A DNA stretch of 35,994 bases from Saprospiraceae bacterium (GCA_020847425.1 JADLCC010000001.1:1-35994), one strand, 5' to 3'. Shown: positions 16,701 to 25,495, counted from the first letter of the stretch. Translations and numbers: made by a program. The notes: generated by a model not told the origin, from the letters alone.

Positions 16701-18034
16701 CCACCGATTTGAATGAATCCGTTACCATTACGACGAACCAGACGCTGACAGCCGGAACGCCCAACGAACCTGTAGAATTCTGCGTTGGCACCGCGCTACC
16801 GGTTCAACTGATCAATTTGCTGACCGGCACTGACCCTGGCGGGCAGTGGACAGAAATTTCCACCGTGCCCTCTTCGGCAGGCGGGTTTAATGCGCAGACC
16901 GGTACTTTCACTACAAATGGACAAGTGGCCGGAACCTATCGTTTCCGCTACACCCGCAGTTCTCCTGCGCCTTGTCCATCAGATGAGGCCGTTGTGGAAG
17001 TAGTGTTGCATCCGCTACCCGTTGCAGATGCAGGTGAGGATAAAGCATTGAATTGCAACCAGGTAACAACTACGCTAGGGGGGCTTGGCAGCAGTTCGGG
17101 GGCTGGTATTACCTATAGTTGGGACCAGAATGGCGCGCAGATCGGCGATACGAGAAACCTGCTGACTAGCGAAGCCGGCACATATACACTTGTGGTTACC
17201 AATGCTGCCGGTTGTCTGGATTCAGATATTGCTGTTGTCACGCTGGACAATGAGTTGCCTTATGCCGATATCATAACAGTCAAAGATGTACGGTGTTGGG
17301 GTGATAAAAACGGCAGTATTTCTGTCGATTCATTCACCACAACCCATCCTCCGGTATTGTTTTCTTTAAATGGCGGGCCGTTTACCAACCAAAAACTGTA
17401 CAGCGCCTTGTTGCCAGGAGAATACACCCTGACATTGCAGGATGCGAACGGTTGTGAATGGACAGCCGACTCACTTGTGGTGGAAGAACCGCCTCAATTG
17501 ATGATCGAACTGGGCGCAAATATTACCGTAGCGTTGGGCGATTCCGTTCATCTGGAGGCTTTGATCAATGTTCCATTTGCATTCCTGGACACCCTTTACT
17601 GGAACCCGGTGATGGATACGGCCAAAGCGAACACCCTGCACCAGGACTTTTTACCATTAACGTCCAATTATATCGATTTGCGAATTATCGATACCAACGG
17701 ATGCGCTATCAGCGACCGAACCTTAGTGGTTGTCAACCAGGAACGCAGGGTTTACATCCCAAATATCATTAAGATAGGAAGCGCAGAAAACGATGTGCTG
17801 ACTGTTTTTGGAGGGCGCGATGTAGCGGAAGTAGAACTGTTCCAGGTTTTTGACCGTTGGGGAGATCAAATGTTCCTGGAAGGTCCTTTTATGCCTAATG
17901 ATGTGACAAAAGGCTGGAAAGGGCGTTTTAAAGGCGTGGACGTAAATCCCGGGGTATTTATTTACACTGCGGTAGTACGGTTTATCGATGGTGAACGAAT
18001 CCTGTTTAAAGGAGACGTTACCGTTTTCAGATAA
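10724..18034 (+). CDS. Giant T9SS type B surface protein with N-terminal P domain and three repeat classes
   Basis: From the ATG at 10724 the protein has 2436 residues, with a signal peptide at 1-28 (ending ALLSQ). Residues about 30-195 resemble a proprotein-convertase P domain: EYIGDLRITLTSPGG, then NGQWTMTVFDQ and DVGTFFDYEI. Next come cysteine-rich segments, four PKD-like repeats of about 82 residues (SYTWTF / NGTITSG pattern), and three full 265-residue repeats plus a partial one starting CNCTSAAGQM. A SprB-like repeat (DVRCWGDKNGSISV) precedes a C-terminal CHU_C/T9SS type B domain (VYIPNIIKIG, FQVFDRWGDQMF, GVFIYTAVVRF). An ATG at 10703 is an alternative start. Proteins of this layout are exported by T9SS and often act as motility adhesins or surface filaments; the role here is inferred. 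No catalytic motif is seen. Confidence 0.9.
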   Translation: MTFTQKSTTRSWKLIILFFFLSSTALLSQTPCDCSNCPQFMPDGFTGSFYLNVQNACNPILGQNGQAVCGVRLNLEHEYIGDLRITLTSPGGQTVTLIGPVGFFGGTDFTEWDVTFVPCATAAAPDPGFAGTWNNNQAWGLNGNYSGDYHPSIGCLENFTGPVNGQWTMTVFDQQAIDVGTFFDYEIIFCDPSCIDCFTCAANAGALPQPDVTACEGAANLNLNLPPTYTAQNPAPPASDYDYTYVISRNPGGIIVGYDPDADLTSFPPGSYTVCGLSYLVGEEPLFPAPNGSLTTAQLLAQLNSSSPPFCGRITSNCVNVTVNPGVNDIVVSKDLCAPQCTTFYGTTYCNTGTYVKNLTQNGCPYTATLYLNVIQPITINIRDTICEGNCSIEPGFPNACAAGVFLRTKPSTQPDQCDTTIRLTVVQLVTNVVIAPPQQLSCTQGTVTLISTGSSPGNYQWTASNGGHITGGTTGTTATVDEPGTYKLKVCRTNPSGAACCDSATVVVTEAISTLAAPTSITGQNPICQGITTIYSTPAIAGATSYTWTFPPGVVVNSGGTTNSVNVTWNNSTGGNVCVFASNNCGPSTTFCMPVTVNPSVVATQPQGSATVCGNTTVNYTIPANPNANSYNWTVTGGTISSGQGTNSISVLWGSGATGNVCVSVVGPCGPSPNMCLPVTISNPPATPVISGNGIGCASGMGTYVVAPVTGATSYNWTVTNGTITSGNNTTSVQVTWNAGVSSGSLCVTASNTCGPSGQNCFNVTLNPPPPQPVISGNALLCSGTNGNYSFPAITGATGYAWSVTGGTIVSGQNTTSIVVNWGAGAGGNVCASALSTCGTGPQACFPVVVNALPVANAGATASTCALTINLQAANSVTGSTGAWTTVSGPGTANFGNASSPTSSVTVSQPGAYVFRWTESNGSCTDDATVTINFNANPTIGQVSTLCEGTNQNYTVSFQISGGTPPYTVPGGTITGNVFTSNFIQSGSSYSFVVTDANGCASPASTGSFNCNCTSAAGQMSLQILSACQGGSITAQHLGGETLDLNDVSSYILHTNSGTTLGLILAQNTTGTFSLQPGMTYETTYYVSFVVGNNLNGVPDLTNDLCLSVAQGQPVIFHQTPVPNAGTDTEICGLTISLNGNAGTGTWTVSSAPANGVLTFSDVQSNTSSVTGSEYGTYTLVWTLDNSGCTAADQVDITLNASPVAGTATPTCDPANENYTITVPISGGEAPYSVNGVAIVGNTFVSAAIPSGQNYSFTITDANDCEAPVLNGSFNCSCTSAAGQMDLQPLDACEGESITASHLGGQTLDGNDVSAFVLHTNSGASLGTVIAQNTTGTFSFQAGMTYGTTYYVSFVVGNNLNGFPNPTDLCLSVAQGQPVVFYQNPVSNAGTDDAVCGSILSLAGSGSGSGPWTVSASPAGGNLVITDPQDPTTSVTASLSGQYTLTWTLEQNGCTSSDQVVLTFNDNPNLSDLIRTCDPANENYTVRLTVAGGTPPYDVNSVTIADSVFISPAIPNGNTYQYSVTDANGCTMPDISGAFSCNCATDAGTMSASTLTACDGSTVTAVANNDVVLDGNDVTSFVLHNGTGQALGDIYAQNTTGIFGIQPGMNFGVTYYISRVAGNPINGFPNPLDICFSVAPGQPVVFLEIPQPNAGTDAAICGLSFDLNAVTSGFSGTWTQVSGPGTSTFASTSSASSNVTVTTFGAYTFQWEEVNGICSATDEVQITFNESPSVNAIDEVCNGTNTQYTVTFSVTGGTAPYSAVGIAGSFSGNNFTSILLPNNSAYSFTVADANGCESANVTGIKNCNCQTNAGTMNTAPLAFCEDQPAVATWNDDATTDADDIVLFILHSQSGSSVGTVFATSDQPSFTFGQGLQLGTTYYISAIAGNDVGGAIQLSDPCLSVAPGTPVQWKPLPTATLSGDATICEGSSTPLIFSGTGIYPLTVTYSDGSANYLTATINSQQDLQLNISPAVTTTYTLISVSSGNNPVCTTDLNESVTITTNQTLTAGTPNEPVEFCVGTALPVQLINLLTGTDPGGQWTEISTVPSSAGGFNAQTGTFTTNGQVAGTYRFRYTRSSPAPCPSDEAVVEVVLHPLPVADAGEDKALNCNQVTTTLGGLGSSSGAGITYSWDQNGAQIGDTRNLLTSEAGTYTLVVTNAAGCLDSDIAVVTLDNELPYADIITVKDVRCWGDKNGSISVDSFTTTHPPVLFSLNGGPFTNQKLYSALLPGEYTLTLQDANGCEWTADSLVVEEPPQLMIELGANITVALGDSVHLEALINVPFAFLDTLYWNPVMDTAKANTLHQDFLPLTSNYIDLRIIDTNGCAISDRTLVVVNQERRVYIPNIIKIGSAENDVLTVFGGRDVAEVELFQVFDRWGDQMFLEGPFMPNDVTKGWKGRFKGVDVNPGVFIYTAVVRFIDGERILFKGDVTVFR
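12283..13290 (+). repeat. Four tandem PKD-like repeats in the first giant gene
   Basis: Units of about 250 bp begin near 12283, 12530, 12782 and 13040. Each encodes the order: a cysteine-containing strand, ATSYxWTVTxGTI or its variant, NTTSVxVxW, then NVCVxAxNxCGPS. Boundaries are approximate because they were read by eye. Confidence 0.75.
13757..16480 (+). repeat. Tandem 795-bp (265-residue) repeats in the first giant gene
   Basis: Homologous units start at 13757, 14552, 15347 and 16145 (steps 795, 795 and 798). Each opens with C-x-C followed by AGxM, continues with LDxNDVxxFxLHxxSG and TYYxSxVxGN, then an NAGTD / TDEVxITFN half and a closing SFTVTDANGC. The fourth unit is cut short after about 110 residues. 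Copies 1 and 2 are closest in sequence. Confidence 0.85.
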
Positions 18035-18047
18035 TGATAAATGAATA

Positions 18048-18111
18048 CACTGTCGTTTAAATTTTATGAGATTTTTGCCTGGCAAACTATCATATCATTT
18101 AAACGACAGTG
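18048..18111. terminator. Perfect 15-bp inverted repeat after the first giant gene
   Basis: CACTGTCGTTTAAAT (18048-18062) is exactly complementary to 18097-18111, with a 34-nt loop that contains a smaller TTGCC-TGGCAA hairpin. It starts 14 nt after the TAA of the first giant gene and 177 nt before the second. A terminator is the simplest reading; a processing hairpin within one long transcript is the alternative. Confidence 0.55.
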
Positions 18112-18287
18112 CAATACAACTTTTTCCCAGTGGAACCATGTATTACCCCGGTTAACTGAAAAGGACATCTCCACCCAATTACATCTAATCTTTTTTTGCT
18201 CGCTTACTTTCTTTTTTTGTTTTGTTGCTATTGTGCAGCAAGGCTCACTTATTTATTTTATTAAAAGTTATCCAAACGAGGAATCTC

Positions 18288-21200
18288 ATGCACAAAAAAG
18301 TACTCTTCTCTCTTGTTTTACTTTTATTTTTCTGCTTGGAAGCGAAGTCACAGGTGACCCAGCCTTGCCCTAACCCGCCGCCGCAGGGAGGAAGCGCTTG
18401 TAACACGACGTGCGTGTATTGTGATTTTGACGGTTACAGCGGTACCAGTGGAGGTACTCCCTCAGTCGGCAATGTTATTTGTGGCCAGATCGTGATTCAC
18501 AATGACCAGTGGCTTGGATTTGTAGCCACTTCGCCATCTATGTCCGTAGAGGTAACCAGTAGTAACTGTGTACAGGGAGAAGGCGTTCAGATCGCTTTTT
18601 TTTCAAGTTGCACTGCTCCCGATGCGCTCGAGTGCAACCCGGGTTTTGTCAACGGGGAAGGTATCCCACTGGAATTGACGTATAATAGTTTTGTCCCCGG
18701 GCAGACCTATTTTTTAATGATCGACGGCTCGTTTGGTGACGTTTGTGACTTTGATATTGACATTACTTCGGGTTCCGTAACGCCCCCTCCTCCCGATTTT
18801 CCCGATCAACCGATAGGCCCTACGGCTCTTTGCCCTGGCGCAACAGCCGTTTATACGATTCCCCCGGTTGATAATGCCAGTTGGTACCGCTGGACCGGTC
18901 CTGCCGGCTCCAGGATCAATGGTTCGGCAACGAATACGCTCCAGATACCGGCTCCACAGGGTACTACAGTGACCATTACTTTCGGTAACACACCGCTGAA
19001 TGGGAATGTATGTGTAGGCGCAGGAAACGCCTGTTTTCCAGCCAATCAGGCCTGTTTGTCAGTTCAATTGACGCCGATTCCGGTAACGGTAAAACCACCT
19101 TTAACCCTGTGTTACGAAAATCGAGTGTTCACCAATCCGGAATCGCCATTTCAAACCATAACGCTTCCTGTGGGTAACACTACACTGAATGCTACATATG
19201 ACTCATACCTGGGTTGTGACAGCGTTGTGCGGCAAGTGATCACCGTACTGCCGCAAATCATCAAGAATCTGGGAACCAAATACGTTTGTCAGGGCAGTTG
19301 TTTTGTATTGAACGGGATCAGTTATTGTACACCGGGTCCGCAGCAACAGCCCCTCATTTACAATGATGTTTGTGATACCATACTATCTTTTAACATTGTA
19401 ATGATTCCTTCAGTGGCCAATATCCCGGCAGTACCGCAAATCGATTGCAGTATGCCGAATGTTACACTGAACAGTACCGGATCTACAACATCATCCGGTG
19501 CGACATACCGATGGACAAATGCTACGTGGACAACTTTAGGCACAGCGACTACACAAAATGTATCGGGTATCGGTACCTATAATTTGATTGTGACCACAAG
19601 TGTTTCGGGAACAACCTGCAGGGACACCGCTTCCGTTACCGTGTCCTCCACCGCAGCGTTTCCCGGCGCTTCCGCAAGCGGTGGCACTATTACCTGTACA
19701 ACCCCTAATGTCACCCTGCAATCCAGTTCCCCTTCTACAGGTGTGAACTACCAATGGAGTGGTCCGGGTATTACTCCGGCTAACCAGTATGTGCAAAACC
19801 CCACCGTTAGCGCTTCAGGGACCTATGTCATTTCGGTAACGAATCCCGGCAATGGCTGTACTTCAACAGCAACGGCTGTAGTTGTTCCCAATGACACCCT
19901 GCCTACCGCTACTGCAATTGGAGGTTCCATCAGCTGTACACAGCCGAGTGTTACCCTGGATGGCGGTTCCAACGCACCCAATGCAACGTATACCTGGGGT
20001 GGCCCGGGGATCAATGCCGGTAACCTGCACCAGGAAAACCCAACGGTGTTATCAGCCGGTTCCTATACTGTGACGGTCGTCAATCCTGCCAATGGCTGTT
20101 CGCAAACGACTTCGACCACTGTTAATCAAAACAATACGCCGCCCGTCGCCAGTGCGGGCAGCGACCAGGTAATCAATTGCCAGCAACTCAGCGTGACGCT
20201 CAATGGATCTGCCAGTGGCGCAGGCACTTTTCAGTACCTGTGGTCTGGCCCCGGCATTACCGCGGGCAATCAAAACCAACAGGCGCCTGTGGTTACCTCA
20301 GGCGGTACTTACATTTTAAATGTATTAAACACCTCCAATGGTTGTTCGGATAACGACACCGTTTTGATCTCTAATCTGGTCGCCGCACCAACGGCAAATG
20401 CAGGCGCCGATGGGGTGCTCAATTGTGGTACCCTCAGCCTGAACTTGAATGGCAGCGCTTCGTCACAGGGCGCCAACTTCACCGCCCTTTGGAGCGGCCC
20501 AGGCATTAATGCCGGCAATCAAAACGTTTATTCGCCACTTATCAACCAGTCCGGCGTCTATACGCTGACCATCACGAACACCACAAATCAATGTACGGCT
20601 ACAGACAATGTAACGGTTGTACTCAATAATACCGCACCGACTGTGAATGCCGGCACGGACCAAATCCTGACCTGCTCTTCTACCAATGGGATAAACCTCA
20701 ACGGCAGCGGGGCACCTGCGGGGATCAGTTATCTATGGACTGGAGCAGGAATCACTCCTGCAAACCAGGCGATCCCCAATCCGAATATCAGCCTGCCGGG
20801 CACGTATACTTTACAAGTAACAAATCCTGCAAATCAGTGTACTGCGACGGACCAGGTGGTTATTTCGCAGGATGCGAATGCACCGGTTGCCGGCGCAGGC
20901 AGTGACCAGGTACTGAACTGTACCATCACCTCGGTTACCATTGGATCGGCAAGCACGAGCACGGGCAGTGGTATCGGATACGTATGGACAGGACCGGGTA
21001 TCACAGCAGGCAATCAAAACCAATCCATGCCGGTTGTCGCAGATGAAGGCACTTACATACTGACAGTCAGCAATGTAAACAACGGCTGCGCAACCAGCGA
21101 CACCGTGCTGATTTCAGATCAGGTGGCCTACCCTACCGCACTTGCAGGTAATGATAGTACACTGAATTGTGTTGTATTGTCTATCACTTTGAATGGCAGC

Positions 21201-24200
21201 GCTTCATCACAGGGCGCTAACTTCACGGCATCCTGGAACGGCCCCTCCATCAATGCGGGTAACCAGAATTCCTACACACCGCAGGTTGCGCTACCTGGAA
21301 CATACACGCTTACGGTTACCAACAACAGCAACAACTGTAGCGCTACTGATCAGGTGGTAATCCTGCAAAACAATGCTTTACCTACGGTAAATGCCGGCCC
21401 CGACACCGTTCTGACCTGTACCACACCTAATGGAATTGCATTAAATGGCAGCGGCAGCCCTGCTACGATCAGTTACCTGTGGACCGGTCCCGGCATTACA
21501 GCCGGCAATGCCAACCAGGCAAATCCCACCATCAACGACCCGGGCACGTACATTTTAACGGTCACCAATACGGTCAATTTATGTACTGCAACAGACCAGG
21601 TGGTGATAACCGAAGATTCCGGTGTGCCGATGGCGGATGCCGGAGCGGATTTGACCCTCACCTGTTCCGTTACATCCGTAAATATCGATGCATCTGCTAC
21701 CACATCCGGTAGCGGAATCGTATATCAGTGGACAGGACCGGGCATTTCCGGCGCCAATGCAAGCGCTCAAAACCCGCAAAATATCGCACTTCCAGGTACC
21801 TATAACCTTACGGTTACCAATACGAACAACAGTTGCAGCAATACCGATATAGTGCTCATTTCCATCGACACCATTCGTCCGCTGTCTTCGGCAGGAGCAG
21901 ATCTTACCCTGAATTGCTTCAATAATACTACGGATACTCTAGATGCATCCGCCTCTTCAAGCGGGGCTAATTTTACCCTGCTCTGGACAGGCCCTGCCAT
22001 CACTCCGGCCAATCAAAGCCTGCCCAGCCCCGTTGTAAATCAGGCTGGTACATATACGGTGCTGATCACCAATACCATCAATAACTGTACCGCTGCCTCC
22101 GATGCTATTGTTGTAGCAGATACTTTGCCGCCCATTGCCGACGCAGGTGCAGATGGCATCATCGATTGTGCAAACAGCGCAGTTGCTATCGGCGGAAATT
22201 CTTCGTCTGGCGCCAGTTTTGAATACCTCTGGACGGGCCCTGGTATCGACAGCACCAACCAGGACCTAGCCATCTTGAGTGTAGACGCAGCAGGAACCTA
22301 TAACCTTGTAGTCAGCAATGTGACCAACGGATGTACATCTATCAATGACGTAGTTGTTGTGGAAGACCTGGTTTATCCGGTGGCAAGTGCCGGCGTCGAT
22401 ACTGTAATTACCTGTACCAATCCCAATATCATTCTGGATGGAACTGGTTCTTCCTCCGGAGCAAACATTCAATTGATTTGGAACGGTACCAGCATCACAC
22501 CGCAAAATGAAGACTCCCCTACTCCGGATGTTACAGCACCCGACAATTACATTTTAACCGTAACGAACAATATCAACCATTGTGTTACCAGAGACACCGT
22601 GGTAGTGCTGGAGGACAAAGTATTTCCAATAGCATTGGCCGGGGCGGATACCATCCTCGATTGCCAGACCACCAGCACCATTCTTGATGGTAGCGGGTCT
22701 TCCACCGGACTCTCCATGACTTATCTCTGGACAGGACCCGGTATTACCCCTGTCAATGAAACGCAACAAAATCCATCTATTGGTGATCCGGGAGCATACA
22801 CGCTGGTCGTAACCAATATGGATAATGGCTGCTCCGACCAGGATGATGTTCAGGTGAATGAAGATGTTGCATTGCCTATGGCCGACGCTGGAGCCGACCT
22901 CGTATTGGATTGTTTACAGCCGACGCAGCCTATCGACGGTTCCGCTTCCAGTACCGGAACGAACATCGAATACCTGTGGCAGGGCGCCGGTATCAATTCG
23001 AGCAACTTTAATGTTATCAGTCCTATGGTGTCTGATTCGGGCATTTACGTAGTAACGGTGACCAACAATCAAAACCACTGTACTGCCACCGATCTGGTTT
23101 TTGTGGGCATGAATGCTGATTTGCCCATTACCTCTGCGGGTACGGATCGCACCCTGACTTGCGCCACAGACACCCTGCAACTGGATGGCGCTTTATCACA
23201 ATCCGGTCCGACCATCACCTACGCCTGGAGCGGGCCTGGTATCGTCAGCGGCGAAGCATCGCTGAATTCGCCCAATATTTTTGAGCCTGGTAATTATACG
23301 CTCACTGTAAGCAATACAGCCAACGGCTGTAGCAATACCGACCTGGTCACTGTACTGCAGGATACGATACCGCCACTGGTGCTGGCCGGCGACGACCAGA
23401 CGCTGACTTGTGCCAACAGCACCACAGGGGTTACGCTCAGTTCAGCCGGATCGAGCAGCGGCTCCGAATTTCTGATACAGTGGAGCGGCTCCGGTATTAC
23501 GCCTGCCAACGATACTTTACCCAATCCGGTAGTAACAGGCGTCGGACCCTATGTATTATCCATAACCAATACGCTGAACGGTTGCACACAAACCGATGTG
23601 GTAGTGGTAGAACAGGATCAGGATGCGCCTACCTCGATTGCCGGAGCTGATCAAACCATTACCTGTGCCACAACTGAAGTATCGCTCGATGGCAGTAGTT
23701 CAACCTCCCCCAGTGGTATTTTGGAATACACCTGGAGCGGTCCGGGCATTACGGGTGTCAATCAGCACGATCCGGCTGTTTTGGTGAGCGCATCGGGAAC
23801 CTACACCCTGACCATCGTTAACCCGATTTCAGGTTGTCAGGCAGTTGATAATGTTGTGGTTAATTTAGATACGGCAACGCCAACTGCGGCAGCATCCGGC
23901 GACACCATTACCTGCCAGACGCCTACCGGAACCTTGAGCGCCAGCAGTACGGCAACCGGTGTTGTACTCTACACATGGGCTGGTCCGGGCATCAATACAG
24001 GAAATGCCAATCAAGCGATCTTGCAGGTCAATCAGCCTGGCAATTACATTGTCACGGTTACGGCTGCCAACGGTTGTACCAATGTAGCCACAGCCACCAT
24101 GGATGTGGATGAAAATTTCCCGGTTGGCGCTGCGGAGGGTGATCAATTGAATTGTTCCAATGGCGGTGTGGGAAGTATTTCCGGTACGGTCACTACACCG

Positions 24201-25382
24201 GGCGCGAGTTTCTTCTGGTCGGGTCCAAACGGATTTAATGCCACTACCCCTACGGTATCCATCACGGTAGCAGGCGTTTATACGTTCAATATTGTAGCCA
24301 CCAACGGTTGTATTAACCCGATACCGGTTACTGTTTCCGCTGATTTTACAGCACCAACCGTACTGGCTTCCGTACCCGGTAACCTGAATTGCAGTACTAC
24401 TTCGCTTTCAATTAACGGGGCAGGTAGTTCAACCGGCGGCTCGATTACCTATGACTGGACCACTGTGGGAGGCAATATTGTTTCAGGCGTCAACACATTA
24501 TCTCCGGTAGTCGATGCCCCTGGTACTTACACATTGGTCGTGACCAATTTGCTCAACGGTTGTACCAATACGGAATCGGTGGATGTCTTAAATGATCCGA
24601 ACATTCCCACTTCATTTGACCTTACAGTGCGTGATATCAAGTGTTTTGGTGATAAAAACGGCGTAATTGCAGTGAGCGGTGTCCAAGGTGGCGTCGAGCC
24701 GTTTGTGTATAGCCTGAATGGCGGCGCAGGCAGCACGATCGATCAATACATTGGTCTCGCAGCCGGTGAATACGCCATTTCCATGGAAGACGCCAACGGA
24801 TGTCTGCTGGATACCATCGTAAGCATATCGGAGCCGGCACAATTGCTAGCCGAACTGGGCCCCGATCTTACGGTGCACCTGGGCGACAGCGTCAGCATCC
24901 ATGCAGAGATCATGTACGAAACGCCGATTGCAGACGTAAAATGGAACCTTGCGCCCAATCGCGACTCGGCCGATTGCTGCACTTTCAGTTACAAACCACT
25001 GGAAACATACCGGCATGAAATTACCGTGCGCGATTCTAACGGCTGCGTAGCCCGCGATGTCGTTACCGTAACGGTCAGAAAGGACCGGCAGGTATTTATT
25101 CCTAACATCATCGACCTCAACAGCAACAACCCGCTATCTGCCACGCTGATGATACAAGGCGGAACGGATGTTGTGAAAATCAAAAAATGGCTGATTTTCG
25201 ACCGCTGGGGCAATGCTGTGTTTGAAGTCCGAGAATTCCTGCCCAACGATCCGGAATATGCCTGGAATGGTACCGTTCGCGGTCAAAAAGGGCAGCCCGG
25301 CGTGTACGTCTGGGCAGCAGAAATCGAGTTCCTGGATGGTCAGACGGAATTGTTCGAGGGAGACGTGACGATTATGCGGTAG
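18288..25382 (+). CDS. Giant T9SS type B surface protein built of about 21 Ig/PKD-like repeats
   Basis: From the ATG at 18288 (GAGGA 6 nt upstream, a rare clear ribosome site here) the protein has 2364 residues. The signal peptide is at 1-22 (MHKKVLFSLVLLLFF...AKSQ). A cysteine-rich globular domain covers about 23-165 (CVYCDFDGYSG, VPGQTYFLMIDGS). One PKD-like repeat and a linker follow. About 21 tandem repeats of 80-84 residues span about 375-2108, each with AGADxxLxC, then YxWTGPGIT, GTYxLTVTN and xNGCTxTD. A SprB-like repeat (DIKCFGDKNGVIAV) and a CHU_C/T9SS type B domain (VFIPNIIDLN, LIFDRWGNAVF, GVYVWAAEIEF) close the protein. It is paralogous to its neighbour through the last about 250 residues. 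Expected on the cell surface; an adhesin or filament role is inference. Confidence 0.92.
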   Translation: MHKKVLFSLVLLLFFCLEAKSQVTQPCPNPPPQGGSACNTTCVYCDFDGYSGTSGGTPSVGNVICGQIVIHNDQWLGFVATSPSMSVEVTSSNCVQGEGVQIAFFSSCTAPDALECNPGFVNGEGIPLELTYNSFVPGQTYFLMIDGSFGDVCDFDIDITSGSVTPPPPDFPDQPIGPTALCPGATAVYTIPPVDNASWYRWTGPAGSRINGSATNTLQIPAPQGTTVTITFGNTPLNGNVCVGAGNACFPANQACLSVQLTPIPVTVKPPLTLCYENRVFTNPESPFQTITLPVGNTTLNATYDSYLGCDSVVRQVITVLPQIIKNLGTKYVCQGSCFVLNGISYCTPGPQQQPLIYNDVCDTILSFNIVMIPSVANIPAVPQIDCSMPNVTLNSTGSTTSSGATYRWTNATWTTLGTATTQNVSGIGTYNLIVTTSVSGTTCRDTASVTVSSTAAFPGASASGGTITCTTPNVTLQSSSPSTGVNYQWSGPGITPANQYVQNPTVSASGTYVISVTNPGNGCTSTATAVVVPNDTLPTATAIGGSISCTQPSVTLDGGSNAPNATYTWGGPGINAGNLHQENPTVLSAGSYTVTVVNPANGCSQTTSTTVNQNNTPPVASAGSDQVINCQQLSVTLNGSASGAGTFQYLWSGPGITAGNQNQQAPVVTSGGTYILNVLNTSNGCSDNDTVLISNLVAAPTANAGADGVLNCGTLSLNLNGSASSQGANFTALWSGPGINAGNQNVYSPLINQSGVYTLTITNTTNQCTATDNVTVVLNNTAPTVNAGTDQILTCSSTNGINLNGSGAPAGISYLWTGAGITPANQAIPNPNISLPGTYTLQVTNPANQCTATDQVVISQDANAPVAGAGSDQVLNCTITSVTIGSASTSTGSGIGYVWTGPGITAGNQNQSMPVVADEGTYILTVSNVNNGCATSDTVLISDQVAYPTALAGNDSTLNCVVLSITLNGSASSQGANFTASWNGPSINAGNQNSYTPQVALPGTYTLTVTNNSNNCSATDQVVILQNNALPTVNAGPDTVLTCTTPNGIALNGSGSPATISYLWTGPGITAGNANQANPTINDPGTYILTVTNTVNLCTATDQVVITEDSGVPMADAGADLTLTCSVTSVNIDASATTSGSGIVYQWTGPGISGANASAQNPQNIALPGTYNLTVTNTNNSCSNTDIVLISIDTIRPLSSAGADLTLNCFNNTTDTLDASASSSGANFTLLWTGPAITPANQSLPSPVVNQAGTYTVLITNTINNCTAASDAIVVADTLPPIADAGADGIIDCANSAVAIGGNSSSGASFEYLWTGPGIDSTNQDLAILSVDAAGTYNLVVSNVTNGCTSINDVVVVEDLVYPVASAGVDTVITCTNPNIILDGTGSSSGANIQLIWNGTSITPQNEDSPTPDVTAPDNYILTVTNNINHCVTRDTVVVLEDKVFPIALAGADTILDCQTTSTILDGSGSSTGLSMTYLWTGPGITPVNETQQNPSIGDPGAYTLVVTNMDNGCSDQDDVQVNEDVALPMADAGADLVLDCLQPTQPIDGSASSTGTNIEYLWQGAGINSSNFNVISPMVSDSGIYVVTVTNNQNHCTATDLVFVGMNADLPITSAGTDRTLTCATDTLQLDGALSQSGPTITYAWSGPGIVSGEASLNSPNIFEPGNYTLTVSNTANGCSNTDLVTVLQDTIPPLVLAGDDQTLTCANSTTGVTLSSAGSSSGSEFLIQWSGSGITPANDTLPNPVVTGVGPYVLSITNTLNGCTQTDVVVVEQDQDAPTSIAGADQTITCATTEVSLDGSSSTSPSGILEYTWSGPGITGVNQHDPAVLVSASGTYTLTIVNPISGCQAVDNVVVNLDTATPTAAASGDTITCQTPTGTLSASSTATGVVLYTWAGPGINTGNANQAILQVNQPGNYIVTVTAANGCTNVATATMDVDENFPVGAAEGDQLNCSNGGVGSISGTVTTPGASFFWSGPNGFNATTPTVSITVAGVYTFNIVATNGCINPIPVTVSADFTAPTVLASVPGNLNCSTTSLSINGAGSSTGGSITYDWTTVGGNIVSGVNTLSPVVDAPGTYTLVVTNLLNGCTNTESVDVLNDPNIPTSFDLTVRDIKCFGDKNGVIAVSGVQGGVEPFVYSLNGGAGSTIDQYIGLAAGEYAISMEDANGCLLDTIVSISEPAQLLAELGPDLTVHLGDSVSIHAEIMYETPIADVKWNLAPNRDSADCCTFSYKPLETYRHEITVRDSNGCVARDVVTVTVRKDRQVFIPNIIDLNSNNPLSATLMIQGGTDVVKIKKWLIFDRWGNAVFEVREFLPNDPEYAWNGTVRGQKGQPGVYVWAAEIEFLDGQTELFEGDVTIMR
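19413..24613 (+). repeat. Array of about 21 tandem repeats of about 246 bp
   Basis: Repeat units of 80-84 codons run head to tail. By similarity, units 3-4-5 of the main series correspond to units 6-7-8, and 9-10 again resemble 6-7, which gives a 744-bp higher-order period (for example 20451 versus 21195). Outer units are more diverged than central ones. Confidence 0.85.
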
Positions 25383-25402
25383 AGGGCGCGCGTTTCCAAC
25401 GG

Positions 25403-25495
25403 GATTGAACATTGAAAATTGGGCATTGTACATTGAACATTTTTTGAATTTTTGATTTAAAAAATGTTCAATGTACAATGCCCAATTTTTAATGT
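25403..25495. terminator. Heptamer hairpin (CATTGAA type) between convergent genes
   Basis: Heptamers GATTGAA, CATTGAA, AATTGGG, CATTGTA and CATTGAA run in phase from 25403 to 25437. The 37 nt at 25409-25445 pair with 25459-25495 with one mismatch, leaving a 13-nt loop. It lies between the stop of the second giant gene (25382) and the stop of the convergent small membrane protein (25511). T-runs next to the loop and the position support a bidirectional terminator. Confidence 0.7.

Noticed and set aside
10724-18034. Enzymatic function for the first giant protein
   Set aside because: A P domain is present, but no S8 or other catalytic triad could be found in the frame.
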